DNA of 64,000 nt, from contig NC_008593.1 of NCBI RefSeq assembly GCF_000014125.1, positions 1,240,001-1,304,000 on the forward strand, in the 5' to 3' direction. Below are positions 44,240 through 53,750 of this stretch, one piece after another (within the stretch, counting starts at the first letter, position 1; each line of letters starts with the position of its first letter). The notes under the pieces are model-generated. The model ran no database searches. It was not told the origin of the DNA and was given only the letters and a program-made list of their open reading frames with translations. The position numbers were made by a program, and so were the translations under genes. The stretch comes from Clostridium novyi NT. Lineage in GTDB: Bacteria; Bacillota; Clostridia; Clostridiales; Clostridiaceae.

Positions 44240-44908
44240 ATGATAGTATCAATATTTATATATGCACTTATATGTATTATTTCTATACTAATATTACATA
44301 AACAGAAGAATACTTTCGAGAGATTTTTAATGAATTGCGTACTTTTGATGTTAGGTATAATATCAGCTCTTTATGGTTTATTAACATCTATAACTTTGTA
44401 TAATGGGAAACCTATTTATCTTAAAAAACCAATAATATTTAGTTTGTTGTTTATATCATTATTATTAGTTTTAATGTTGTATAATATGTACTTTATTTGG
44501 AAAGACGTAAACTCGTACAATAAAAATAAAAATTCAATAAAAAACTATATATATAAAAATAGATTTTCGTTTTTTCTATTTGTAATAATATTTTCAATAT
44601 CTCTAGTTATATTTTCATATGGATTTATATATTACATAATAAACAATTTGCCTCCAAGTATAGCATTAGATCTTAAGGATAACTTTATGGATAATGGAGA
44701 GAGAAAATCATTTGCTGAATGTGTTTATTTTAGTGCTGTAACATTTTTTACTGTTGGATTTGGTGATATAGTTCCAAGGGGAATATTTTTTCTTGGAATT
44801 ATATTATTAGAAATGACTACTTCATATTTGTTAACTATAATTTCTATACCTATATTCTTATCTATATTAATAGATGGTCTTAGATTAGAAAAAAAAGAAA
44901 AGAAATAA
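44240..44908 (+). CDS. Potassium-channel-like membrane protein (ion channel domain)
   Basis: A 222-aa membrane protein with hydrophobic segments near 3-20, 31-53, 66-87, 110-135 and 183-212. The pore loop before the last segment reads AVTFFTVGFGD (filter 171-176, TVGFGD), the potassium-selectivity signature with Phe for the usual Tyr. There is no RCK/TrkA-N domain, so gating is unclear. The best RBS (GGAG at 44218-44221) lies 18 nt before ATG 44240, with a TTG mini-frame between. The terminator hairpin just after the stop was hit by IS copy 2. Confidence 0.75.
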   Translation: MIVSIFIYALICIISILILHKQKNTFERFLMNCVLLMLGIISALYGLLTSITLYNGKPIYLKKPIIFSLLFISLLLVLMLYNMYFIWKDVNSYNKNKNSIKNYIYKNRFSFFLFVIIFSISLVIFSYGFIYYIINNLPPSIALDLKDNFMDNGERKSFAECVYFSAVTFFTVGFGDIVPRGIFFLGIILLEMTTSYLLTIISIPIFLSILIDGLRLEKKEKK

Positions 44909-44910
44909 AA

Positions 44911-44929
44911 ACATGGAATTAATCCATGT
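44911..44929 (+). repeat. target duplication, left copy: terminator hairpin
   Basis: A 19-bp palindrome, arms ACATGGA / TCCATGT around ATTAA, repeated exactly at 46542-46560. It starts 3 nt after the ion channel stop codon. Confidence 0.9.
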
Positions 44930-45061
44930 CAGGCTGTTGATAAACATAATTTGTCAACAGCCTTTTTACATTTATTACAAAAAGGGTTTTTAGTTTTTAT
45001 GTAGAATATATATTTTAGACCAATAAATCTTTTAGCCCGTTAGGGCTCCTACGGAGGAAAA

Positions 45062-46501
45062 ATGCTTACTAATAATGAAAGAAAACAAAATCAATTAGAA
45101 CTAGTTTATATAGAAAATTTAGTACCTGAAAATCACATACTTAGAAAGATAGATAAATACATAGACTTTTCATTTATAAGAGATTTAACTAAGGATTTAT
45201 ATTGTCCTGATAATGGAAGACCTTCAGTAGACCCAGTTGTATTATTTAAAATGCTTTTTATAGGATACCTATTCGGTATACGTTCAGAGCGTCAGCTTAT
45301 AAAAGAAATCCAGGTAAATGTAGCTTACAGATGGTTTTTAGGATATGGACTTACTGATAAAATACCAAGTCATTCCACTATAAGCCAGAATAGAACAAAA
45401 AGATTTAGTAATACAAATATACATCAAGAAATATTTGATAATATTGTATTTCAAGCTATTAATAGAAACTTGGTTGATGGGAAAATTCTATATACTGATT
45501 CTACTCACTTAAAAGCTAACGCTAATAAACATAAATTTATTAAAAAAGAAATAACTAAATCCACAAAGGAATACTTTGATGAATTAGAGAATGACATTAA
45601 TAAAGATAGAATTAATCATAATAAAAAGCCTCTAAAAAAAAAGACTAAAATAGCTGAAACTAAGGAAATAAAAGTAAGTACAACTGATCCAGACAGTGGA
45701 TATATGGTTAGAGATGGAAAACCTAAAGGCTTTTTTTATTTAGATCATAGAACTGTTGACGGAAAGTATAATATTATAACAGACGTTCATGTTACTCCCG
45801 GGAATATAAACGATGTAGATCCTTATGTTAAAAGAATAGAAACTCAAATAGAAAAGTTTAATTTTAATACAAAATATTTAGTAGCAGATGCCGGATATTC
45901 TACGAATCCTATTTGTAAACAAATTTCAGACAAAAATTATCAAGGTGTTTTTGGGTTCCGTTTAGGACCCCATGTTAAAGGAAAATATACAAAATATAGA
46001 TTTCAGTATGTTAAAGAATTAGATGGATATGTGTGTATTAATAATTGCTTTTTAAAATATAGAACTACTACGAGGGAAGGTTATAAAGAATATTTAAGTA
46101 ATGCGGAGCATTGTGCTTATTGCAAATATAAAAATAATTGCTTAACATCTGATAAATCCATTAATAGAACTATACGTCGTCATGTTTGGGAAGACTATAA
46201 AGATCAAATTTTTAGCTTTACTAAAACAGAAAAAGGTAAAAGTATTTACAAACGACGTAAAGAAAAGATTGAGCGTAGCTTTGCTGATTCAAAAGAATTA
46301 CATGGGCTACGTTATTGTCGCATGCGAGGAATTAAAAATGTTTCTGAACAATGCTTACTTACAGCGGCAGTTCAGAATATGAAAAAGATAGCCATGGTGC
46401 TATCGCATTATTTTTTGTGTACATTAATTCAAATTTATTCCAAATTAACATACATAATAAATATTTTTCGAATGCTATCGCATAAAAGAATTTTGGCGTA
46501 A
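45062..46501 (+). CDS. IS1182-family DDE transposase, copy 2
   Basis: A 479-aa transposase differing from copy 1 at residues 49 (Pro), 80 (Ile) and 204 (Lys). Asp146, Asp276 and Glu404 are kept, so it should be active. The same leader hairpins occur before its start: AGCCC/GGGCT, then CTCC/GGAG over the RBS. Confidence 0.93.
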   Translation: MLTNNERKQNQLELVYIENLVPENHILRKIDKYIDFSFIRDLTKDLYCPDNGRPSVDPVVLFKMLFIGYLFGIRSERQLIKEIQVNVAYRWFLGYGLTDKIPSHSTISQNRTKRFSNTNIHQEIFDNIVFQAINRNLVDGKILYTDSTHLKANANKHKFIKKEITKSTKEYFDELENDINKDRINHNKKPLKKKTKIAETKEIKVSTTDPDSGYMVRDGKPKGFFYLDHRTVDGKYNIITDVHVTPGNINDVDPYVKRIETQIEKFNFNTKYLVADAGYSTNPICKQISDKNYQGVFGFRLGPHVKGKYTKYRFQYVKELDGYVCINNCFLKYRTTTREGYKEYLSNAEHCAYCKYKNNCLTSDKSINRTIRRHVWEDYKDQIFSFTKTEKGKSIYKRRKEKIERSFADSKELHGLRYCRMRGIKNVSEQCLLTAAVQNMKKIAMVLSHYFLCTLIQIYSKLTYIINIFRMLSHKRILA

Positions 46502-46503
46502 AC

Positions 46504-46531
46504 AAAAGCCCCCAATTGTTGGGGGCTTTTT
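46504..46531 (+). terminator. right-end terminator of IS copy 2
   Basis: AAAAGCCCCC and GGGGGCTTTTT around AATTGTT, identical to copy 1. Confidence 0.9.
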
Positions 46532-46541
46532 GAACAATCTG

Positions 46542-46560
46542 ACATGGAATTAATCCATGT
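46542..46560 (+). repeat. target duplication, right copy
   Basis: Exact copy of 44911-44929. It overlaps the last codons and stop of the minus-strand methyltransferase gene (stop at 46550), so the natural terminator palindrome reaches into that gene. Confidence 0.9.
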
Positions 46561-47704
46561 CTTTATTTCTTCTTGGTGGTTTTGGACCTATATATTGATA
46601 GTAGTAACACTGAATTCTTCCATTGTATAACTTCCTATTTTTATCAGACTTCTTACCAAAGCATTTTTCAAAGTCACTATAAGATGTAATTACAAATTTT
46701 GACCAAGTATCAAATTTTGAAAATACTTTTCCCATATCTCTATAAAGAGCTTCTACTTCATCTTTTTCATTTAATCTTTCTCCATATGGAGGGTTACAAA
46801 CAATGGTACCATAATTATAATGAGTACTTAATTCTTGAACAGGTTGAGTTTGGAAATGAATACAATCATCAACTCCTGCCTTTACAGCATTTTCTCTTGC
46901 TACAGGAATTATCTTGCTATCTTTGTCATATCCAAATATATGATATTCCTTGTCATACATAATAGCTTCATATGCTTCTTTTCTTACCTTTTTCCATGTT
47001 AATGAGGATATAATAAAATCCCAATTTTCACATGCAAATGTTCTATTAAGACCAGGTGCTATATTTCTAGCAATCATAGCAGCTTCTATTGGAATAGTTC
47101 CTGAACCACAAAATGGATCTATGAAAAGTCTATCGTATCTCCAATTACTTAAAATAACAAGGGCAGCAGCTAGTGTTTCCTTTAGTGGAGCTAAACTCCC
47201 TTTTTCTCTATATCCTCTTTTATGAAGAGCATCTCCACTAGTGTCTAATAAAACTGTTACTTCATCATTTAATATAGAAATAAGTATAGGATAGACACTT
47301 CCGCTTTCACTAAACCATTCTACATTATATTCTTCTTTTAAATTTTCAACAATAGCTTTCTTACATATAGATTGTATATCAGAAAGACTAAATAATGTTG
47401 ATTTAACTGATTTAGCATTTACAATAAAATTTGCATCTTCAGGTAAAAAGTTTGACCAAGGAATTCTCTTTGTGCCTTGAAATAAATCTTCAAAAGTTGT
47501 AGCTTTGAATTCCGCAAGTTTTATGTATACTCTATCTGCACATCTAAGCCAAAGATTAGATTTACAAATACATTCCTCATCACCATTATATGTAACTTTT
47601 CCATTTTCCACTTTTAAGTTTTTATATCCAAGTCTTTTTAGTTCTTTACTTACAAGACCTTCTATACCAAAAGCAGAAGTTGCAACTAATTCATAATTTG
47701 CCAT
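46550..47704 (-). CDS. THUMP-domain RNA methyltransferase (RlmL/YpsC type)
   Basis: A 384-aa enzyme. The N-terminal THUMP RNA-binding region (about 40-155) precedes a Rossmann methyltransferase with FIDPFCGSGTIPIEAAM (SAM loop) and IVCNPPYGER (catalytic NPPY, as in N2-guanine or N6-adenine methyltransferases). The family methylates 23S rRNA guanine at N2. The C-terminal tail IQCYYYQYIGPKPPRRNKDMD is basic. Its last codons overlap the duplicated IS target, but the reading frame is intact, since the insertion restored the original sequence. Confidence 0.9.
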   Translation of the reverse strand: MANYELVATSAFGIEGLVSKELKRLGYKNLKVENGKVTYNGDEECICKSNLWLRCADRVYIKLAEFKATTFEDLFQGTKRIPWSNFLPEDANFIVNAKSVKSTLFSLSDIQSICKKAIVENLKEEYNVEWFSESGSVYPILISILNDEVTVLLDTSGDALHKRGYREKGSLAPLKETLAAALVILSNWRYDRLFIDPFCGSGTIPIEAAMIARNIAPGLNRTFACENWDFIISSLTWKKVRKEAYEAIMYDKEYHIFGYDKDSKIIPVARENAVKAGVDDCIHFQTQPVQELSTHYNYGTIVCNPPYGERLNEKDEVEALYRDMGKVFSKFDTWSKFVITSYSDFEKCFGKKSDKNRKLYNGRIQCYYYQYIGPKPPRRNKDMD

Positions 47705-47871
47705 GTAATTTTATCCCTCACTTTAATTATTATTATCAAAATACAGTATTTATAATATAGCACTATATAATATATAAAACAACAAATTTAGCAAATACAC
47801 TTATTATTTGATTATAAATATAAATGACTATATAATAAACTCTGTAAATAAAATAATGTAGGTGATTATAA

Positions 47872-48582
47872 ATGAAAGAAAGATTGCAAAAATACATGGC
47901 TTCTTGTGGAGTTGCATCAAGACGTAAATGCGAAGAAATTATTATTAGTAATAGAGTAAAAGTAAATGGAACTATTGTTAATGAACTTGGATTCAAAGTA
48001 GATCCTTCAAAAGATAAAGTATATGTAGATTCAAAACTAATATTTTTAGAAGAAAAAAAAGTATATATAGCTCTTAATAAACCAGAAGGATATGTTTCTA
48101 CAGTTAAAGATGAAAGAAATAGAAAAACCATAATGGACTTAGTAGAAGTTGAAGAAAGAATTTTTCCAATAGGAAGACTTGATTATAATACTTCTGGACT
48201 ATTGCTTATGACAAACGATGGAGATATTTATAACAAAATAATTCATCCTCGTAAAGAAATAGATAAAGTATATATAGCAATTATAAAAGGGGTTCCATCT
48301 GATGAAGAAATACATAAATTTTGTAATGGACTCGATATTGGAGACTATATAACATCCAAAGCAAATTTTGAAGTAATTGATAAGTTAGAAGATAAGTCTA
48401 AAGTTAGAATAACTATTCATGAAGGTAAAAACAGACAAGTAAGAAGAATGTGTGATAAAATTGGTCACCCAGTTATAGCACTTAAAAGAATTTCAGTAGG
48501 TAAAATATCTCTAAATAACTTAAAACGTAGTCAGTGGAGATATTTGAATGAAAGTGAGATAAAATATTTAAAAAATCTATAA
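47872..48582 (+). CDS. Pseudouridine synthase, RluB/RsuA family
   Basis: A 236-aa rRNA-modifying enzyme. N-terminal S4 domain (ERLQKYMASCGVASRRKCEEIIISNRVKVNG), then the catalytic motif IGRLDYNTSGLLLMTNDG with its Asp, and KVRITIHEGKNRQVRRMCDKIGHPV near the end. RsuA and RluB targets (16S or 23S) cannot be told apart by eye. It is divergent from the methyltransferase gene, with a 167-bp shared upstream region. Confidence 0.9.
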   Translation: MKERLQKYMASCGVASRRKCEEIIISNRVKVNGTIVNELGFKVDPSKDKVYVDSKLIFLEEKKVYIALNKPEGYVSTVKDERNRKTIMDLVEVEERIFPIGRLDYNTSGLLLMTNDGDIYNKIIHPRKEIDKVYIAIIKGVPSDEEIHKFCNGLDIGDYITSKANFEVIDKLEDKSKVRITIHEGKNRQVRRMCDKIGHPVIALKRISVGKISLNNLKRSQWRYLNESEIKYLKNL

Positions 48583-48710
48583 ATCCTTTTATTTTATAGT
48601 TTCAAATCCAATAATATGCATTATATATTGATAAAATATTTAATTGATGATAAAATGAAATAAAAATTTCATATTGTTGCAATGAATGTAAGAAGGGATT
48701 GAATAGTACA

Positions 48711-49589
48711 ATGGATGATAATACTCAGGATTTGATGAAAACCATACAGATGAAATTTACTAGATTAAGTAAAGGTCAGAAGTTAATCGCTGAATATATA
48801 TTAAAACATTATGATAAAGCAGCTTTTATGACAGCTGCAAAACTTGGTAATAGTGTAGGAGTCAGTGAATCTACAGTAGTTAGATTTGCAAATGAACTTG
48901 GATTTAGTGGATATCCTAAACTTCAAAAGGCATTACATGACTTAATAAAGAATAAGCTTACAACAGTACAAAGAATAGAAATATCAAATAATTTAATAAA
49001 TCAAGAAAACTCATTAAAGGGAGTTTTAAAAGGTGACATGGAAAATATACGTGCTACCCTTGAAAAAATAAATTATAAGGACTTTGAAGAAGTTGTAGAT
49101 AGTATATTTCAGGCTAAAAGAATATACATAATAGGTCTTAGAAGCTCCACTGTACTTGCTGAATTTCTAGCATTTTATTTAAACATGATTTTAGATAATG
49201 TAAATGTAAAAGTTGTAAAGCATGGCATAAGTGATGTATTTGATCAAATGATAAATATAACAAAAGATGACTTGCTTATAGGAATAGGATTTCCTCGCTA
49301 TGCTGCAAGAACAGTTGAAGCATTATCTTTCGCTCAAAGTAAAGGTACAAAAGTAGTTGCAATAACTGATAGTTTATTATCTCCACTTGCAACTAAAGCT
49401 CAATATACCTTAATTGCCCAAAGCAATATGGCATCTTTCGTTGATTCACTTGTAGCTCCACTTAGTGTTATTAACGCCTTAATTGTTGCAGTAGGCCTTA
49501 GAGAAAAAGATCATATTTCTAATTTATTTAAAGAATTAGAAAATATTTGGGAAGAATATCAAGTTTATTCTTGCAAGGGAGAAGATTAG
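48711..49589 (+). CDS. RpiR/MurR family transcriptional regulator
   Basis: A 292-aa regulator. An N-terminal helix-turn-helix (about 20-80; AAKLGNSVGVSESTVVRFANELGFSGYPKLQ) is joined to a sugar-phosphate-binding SIS domain (about 125-265; IYIIGLRSSTVLAEFLAFYL, GIGFPRYAARTVEALSFAQSKGTKVVAITDS). It should sense a phosphosugar, but no sugar gene is adjacent, so targets lie elsewhere or it controls itself. ATG 48711 is chosen; TTG 48699 is too close to the AAGGG RBS. Confidence 0.87.
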   Translation: MDDNTQDLMKTIQMKFTRLSKGQKLIAEYILKHYDKAAFMTAAKLGNSVGVSESTVVRFANELGFSGYPKLQKALHDLIKNKLTTVQRIEISNNLINQENSLKGVLKGDMENIRATLEKINYKDFEEVVDSIFQAKRIYIIGLRSSTVLAEFLAFYLNMILDNVNVKVVKHGISDVFDQMINITKDDLLIGIGFPRYAARTVEALSFAQSKGTKVVAITDSLLSPLATKAQYTLIAQSNMASFVDSLVAPLSVINALIVAVGLREKDHISNLFKELENIWEEYQVYSCKGED

Positions 49590-49729
49590 ATATTTTAAGT
49601 ATAGAAGGTAAGAAGTTATTTTAATTTCTTGCTTTTTTTATTTATATATACATATATCTTGAATAAACTATTCCTGTGTATTAAATTATAATAGTAGATA
49701 AGTCATATATTTATTGAAGAGGTGAACTG

Positions 49730-50956
49730 ATGAAAAAAGTTATAGTTATAGGAGGGGGACCTGCTGGTATGATGGCAGCTATTGAATCTGCCAAAAATCC
49801 TAATAATGAAGTAACCCTTTTAGAGAAAAATGATAAATTAGGCAAAAAGCTTTTTATAACAGGTAAAGGAAGATGTAATGTTACTAACAATAAAGATATT
49901 AGTGAGTTCTTTGACAATATACCAACTAACTCTACTTTTTTATATAGTAGCTTATATTCCTATACTAATTTAGATACAATAAACTTCTTTGAAAGTCTTG
50001 GGGTGCCTCTTAAAGTAGAAAGAGGAGATAGAGTATTTCCTAAATCCGATAAATCATCAGATATAATAAAAGCTTTCGAAAAAGAACTTTCAAATAAAAA
50101 TGTACATATAATGTTAAATTCAACTATTAAAGATATAGTAACAGAAAATAATACTATTTCAAAAGTAATTTTAAAAAATGGTAAAGAGATAAAGGGTGAT
50201 CATTTTATACTTGCAACAGGAGGACTTTCTTATCCTCAAACTGGTTCCACTGGTGAAGGATTAAGTTTCTCTGAAAAATTAGGTCATAAAATAGTTGAAC
50301 CTAAACCTTCTTTAATTCCAATTGAGCTAAAAGAAGAGTGGATAAAAGAACTTCAAGGGTTATCTCTTAAAAATGTAACTCTATCTATTAAAAATAAAAA
50401 CAAAACATTATATGAGGATTTTGGTGAGATGTTATTTACTCACTTTGGAATATCAGGTCCTATTGTTTTAAGCGGAAGTCATGTTGTAAATTCTAATTCT
50501 AACTTAAAAGCAGTTATAAACTTGAAACCAGCATTAACAGAAGAAGAATTAGACAAACGTATTCAAAAGGATTTTTCAAAATACTTAAATAAAGATTTTA
50601 AAAATGCATTAAATGATCTATTACCTCAAAGACTAATATCAATTATAATAAAGTTAAGCAATATATCTGAAGATAAAAAAGTAAATTCAATTACAAAAGA
50701 AGAAAGAAAAAGACTAGTTCATTTAATTCAAAACTTTGAATTAAGCATAAAAGGACTTAGACCTATAAAAGAAGCTATAGTAACTTCTGGTGGTGTTAGT
50801 GTAAAGGATATAGATCCTTCCACAATGAAATCAAAAATAATAAATAACTTATCCTTTGCAGGTGAAATGATAGATGTAGATGCATACACTGGGGGATTTA
50901 ATATACAAATAGCATTATCCACTGGATTTATAGCTGGAATTAGCATAGATAATTAG
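49730..50956 (+). CDS. BaiN/HI0933-family flavoprotein (NAD(P)/FAD-dependent oxidoreductase)
   Basis: A 408-aa cytoplasmic flavoprotein. The FAD-binding GGGPAGMMAAIESA lies at the N-terminus, followed by ELEK-type acid and GKGRCNVTN (hallmark of the family). FILATGGLSYPQTGSTGEG lies mid-protein, and FAGEMIDVDAYTGGFNIQIALSTGFIAG at the end. BaiN homologues reduce bile-acid intermediates in gut clostridia, but most members have no known substrate. GAGGTGA precedes ATG 49730. It is followed by cmk in the same direction, as in many clostridia. Confidence 0.88.
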   Translation: MKKVIVIGGGPAGMMAAIESAKNPNNEVTLLEKNDKLGKKLFITGKGRCNVTNNKDISEFFDNIPTNSTFLYSSLYSYTNLDTINFFESLGVPLKVERGDRVFPKSDKSSDIIKAFEKELSNKNVHIMLNSTIKDIVTENNTISKVILKNGKEIKGDHFILATGGLSYPQTGSTGEGLSFSEKLGHKIVEPKPSLIPIELKEEWIKELQGLSLKNVTLSIKNKNKTLYEDFGEMLFTHFGISGPIVLSGSHVVNSNSNLKAVINLKPALTEEELDKRIQKDFSKYLNKDFKNALNDLLPQRLISIIIKLSNISEDKKVNSITKEERKRLVHLIQNFELSIKGLRPIKEAIVTSGGVSVKDIDPSTMKSKIINNLSFAGEMIDVDAYTGGFNIQIALSTGFIAGISIDN

Positions 50957-51040
50957 TTAACTTATGTAAAAAAATAAAGGATTTTAGTACTTTTCATAGA
51001 ATATATTATCTATGCCTAAAATAAGAAAGGCGGTATTATT

Positions 51041-51700
51041 TTGAAATTAAATGTAGCAATAGACGGACCAGCAGGAGCTGGAAAAAGCACAATAGCAAAA
51101 ATGGTTGGAAGTAAATTCAACCTAATGTATATAAACACAGGCTCTATGTATAGAGCTATTACACTAAAAGCATTAGAAAACAACATTAACTCTGATAACA
51201 TTGAAAAGTTATGCGATCTTATGAGTAATCTTGAAATGCATTTTGAAAATGATAGACTTATATTAAACGGAGAAGATGTAAATGATGCACTTACTCTACC
51301 TAAAATAAGTGAAAATGTTTCAAATTATGCAGCTATTTTAGAAGTAAGAGAAAAGCTTGTGTATCTACAACAAAAAATGGCAGAAAAATATGATGTTATT
51401 ATGGATGGAAGAGATATTGGAACAGTTGTTTTAAAAGATGCACCTTTTAAATTCTATATAACTGCTTCTCCAGAGGAAAGAGCTTCTAGACGTTATAAAG
51501 AATTATGTTCAAAAAACATAGAAGTAAATTATGATAACATATTAGAAGAAATAAAAAAACGAGATTATATAGATTCAACTAGAAAGATAAATCCTCTAAC
51601 TAAAGCAAAAGATGCTATAGAAATTGATACAACAACTATGTCTATAGATGAAGTTGTAAATAGTATTTGTTCTATTATAGCTAAAAAACTTAACAAATAA
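51041..51700 (+). CDS. cmk: Cytidylate kinase
   Basis: A 219-aa kinase phosphorylating CMP and dCMP. P-loop IDGPAGAGKSTIAKMV, NTGSMYRAITLKAL, GRDIGTVVLKDAPFKFYITASPEERASRRYKEL and RDYIDSTRKINPLTKAKDAIEIDTT follow family order. The start is TTG 51041, with AAAGGCGG upstream; no ATG is near. It lies 12 nt before ispH-rpsA, the usual clostridial cmk-ispH pairing. Confidence 0.95.
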   Translation: MKLNVAIDGPAGAGKSTIAKMVGSKFNLMYINTGSMYRAITLKALENNINSDNIEKLCDLMSNLEMHFENDRLILNGEDVNDALTLPKISENVSNYAAILEVREKLVYLQQKMAEKYDVIMDGRDIGTVVLKDAPFKFYITASPEERASRRYKELCSKNIEVNYDNILEEIKKRDYIDSTRKINPLTKAKDAIEIDTTTMSIDEVVNSICSIIAKKLNK

Positions 51701-51712
51701 GGTAGTGATTTT

Positions 51713-53617
51713 ATGAAAAAAATATTGTTAGCTGAGAAAGCTGGATTTTGTTTTGGTGTTAAGAGAGCTGTTGATACTGCAATTAACTTTAGTAATGAAT
51801 ATAAAAAACCTATATATACATTAGGACCACTTATACATAATAATGACGTGGTTGAATTTTTAAAATCAAAAAACATCACTTCAATAGAGTTAGATGAACT
51901 TGAGTCTTTAAAAGAAGGTGATGTTATTATTATAAGATCTCATGGAGTTACTCCTAATGTTATAGAACTTTTAAAAGATAAAAATCTTATAATTGCCGAT
52001 GCTACATGCCCTTATGTAGCACATATACATGAAACAGTAAAAAAATATTATGAATTAGGTTATCAAATAATAATAGTAGGGGATAAAAGTCATCCAGAAG
52101 TTGTTGGTATAAATGGATACTGTAACAATACCGCTATAATATCAAAAGATGGATTAAATATTGAATCATTGCCTGATAAAGTTTGCATTGTTTCTCAAAC
52201 AACTGAAAAACAAGAAAACTTTAATAAGGTTATTGATAAAATAACACCTTTATGTAAATCACTTGCTAATTTTAATACTATATGTAATGCAACAAAAACA
52301 AGACAGGAATCAGCAGAAAAACTTTCACAAAAAGTAGACTCTATGGTAGTAATCGGTGGATATCACAGTTCGAATACTACTAAATTATATGAAATCTGTA
52401 AAAAAAATTGTGAAAATACAATCCATGTTGAAAATGCAAGTGAAATACCAAATGATTTAATCGAAAATAGTAATAGTATAGGTGTTACAGCAGGCGCGTC
52501 AACACCTGATTGGATTATAAAGGAGGCCATATCAAAAATGAGTGAAAATAACAATTCAGCATTTAATGAACAATTAGCTTATATGGAACAAAATGATATC
52601 CAAATAGCTGTTGGTGATACAGTAAAGGGACAAGTTATATCATTAAATGAAAAAGAAGCATTTGTAAACATAGGTTATAAAAAAGATGGTATTATACCTT
52701 TAAAAGAAGCTACTAGAGATGAAAATATTTCAATGAAGGACTTATTTAATATTGGTGATGAAGTAACAACTAAAGTAGTTAGTCTTAAAAATAATGATGA
52801 TTGTGTAGTTTTATCTAAAATTGAAATAGAAAGAGAAGAAGCATTTAAAGAAATAGAGGAAGCATTTAATAATAAGACTACCTTAAATATTTCTATAAAA
52901 GAATCTGTAAAAGGTGGTATTATAGGAAGATATAGAGGAGTTAGAATTTTTGTCCCTGCATCACATGTAGAACTTTTCCATGTAGAAGATTTAAGCGTAT
53001 ATATTGAACAAGAAATGACTGTAAGTATAATTGAATTTAGAGTTAACAGAAAAGGTACTAAAATAGTAGCTTCTAGAAGAAATGTACTACAAAAGGAACA
53101 AGCTAAACAAGAAGAAGAAGCTTGGGAAACTTTTAAAAAGGATGATGTAGTAGAAGGTGAAATAAAGAGACTTACTAACTTTGGAGCATTTGTAGATATA
53201 AATGGAATAGATGGTTTACTGCATGTTTCTGAAATTTCTTGGGGAAGAGTAGAAAAACCTGAAGATATTTTAAGTGTAGGAGAAAAAGTAAAAGTTTGTA
53301 TACTAAATATTGATAAAGAACATAAAAAACTATCATTATCTATAAAAAAATTAACTGAAGATCCTTGGAATAACGTTGAAGAAAAATACCCTGTAGGTTC
53401 TGTAGTACTTGGAAAAATAGTTAGATTTGCTGACTTTGGTGCTTTTGTTCAATTAGAACCTGGTATAGATGGACTAGTTCATGTTTCAGAAATCAGTTAT
53501 AAAAGAATAAACAAACCAAGCGATGTTTTAGAACTTAATCAAGAAGTTAAAGCTAAAATAATAAATGTTAATAAAGAAACTAAACGATTAAGTTTAAGTA
53601 TAAAAGAAACAGAATAA
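51713..53617 (+). CDS. ispH: Fusion of IspH (HMBPP reductase) and ribosomal protein S1
   Basis: A 634-aa two-part protein. Residues 1-280 are IspH, the last step of the MEP isoprenoid pathway. Cluster cysteines Cys13 (AGFCFG), Cys99 (DATCPYV) and Cys191 (ICNATKTRQ) are all present, with SHGVTP and TAGASTPDWIIKE. Residues 300-634 hold four S1 RNA-binding repeats, for example GAFVDINGIDGLLHVSEISWGRV and GAFVQLEPGIDGLVHVSEISYKRI. This fusion is well known in Clostridia, where it supplies the S1-like function. No frameshift or internal stop is seen at the junction. Confidence 0.95.
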   Translation: MKKILLAEKAGFCFGVKRAVDTAINFSNEYKKPIYTLGPLIHNNDVVEFLKSKNITSIELDELESLKEGDVIIIRSHGVTPNVIELLKDKNLIIADATCPYVAHIHETVKKYYELGYQIIIVGDKSHPEVVGINGYCNNTAIISKDGLNIESLPDKVCIVSQTTEKQENFNKVIDKITPLCKSLANFNTICNATKTRQESAEKLSQKVDSMVVIGGYHSSNTTKLYEICKKNCENTIHVENASEIPNDLIENSNSIGVTAGASTPDWIIKEAISKMSENNNSAFNEQLAYMEQNDIQIAVGDTVKGQVISLNEKEAFVNIGYKKDGIIPLKEATRDENISMKDLFNIGDEVTTKVVSLKNNDDCVVLSKIEIEREEAFKEIEEAFNNKTTLNISIKESVKGGIIGRYRGVRIFVPASHVELFHVEDLSVYIEQEMTVSIIEFRVNRKGTKIVASRRNVLQKEQAKQEEEAWETFKKDDVVEGEIKRLTNFGAFVDINGIDGLLHVSEISWGRVEKPEDILSVGEKVKVCILNIDKEHKKLSLSIKKLTEDPWNNVEEKYPVGSVVLGKIVRFADFGAFVQLEPGIDGLVHVSEISYKRINKPSDVLELNQEVKAKIINVNKETKRLSLSIKETE

Positions 53618-53625
53618 CTATATTA

Positions 53626-53662
53626 ATACACAAGAAACTTAAATAATTCTTGTGTATTTTAT
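53626..53662 (+). terminator. terminator of ispH-rpsA
   Basis: ATACACAAGAA and TTCTTGTGTAT pair perfectly, followed by TTTATTT. Confidence 0.85.
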
Positions 53663-53750
53663 TTAAATTAATATAAATATATAAGATATTGGAATTAATA
53701 AAATTTTTTTGTATATATTATTACAGAATATCATCTTGGGGGATTGGTAT

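Larger units (their letters stand above)
44930..46541 (+). mobile_element. IS1182-family insertion sequence, copy 2
   Basis: A 1612-bp element, same ends and length as copy 1. It inserted between the converging ion channel and RlmL-type genes, with the full palindromic terminator duplicated as a 19-bp flank. The left terminator stem is at 44931-44967 and the right one at 46504-46531. Only scattered base changes separate the two copies. Confidence 0.92.
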
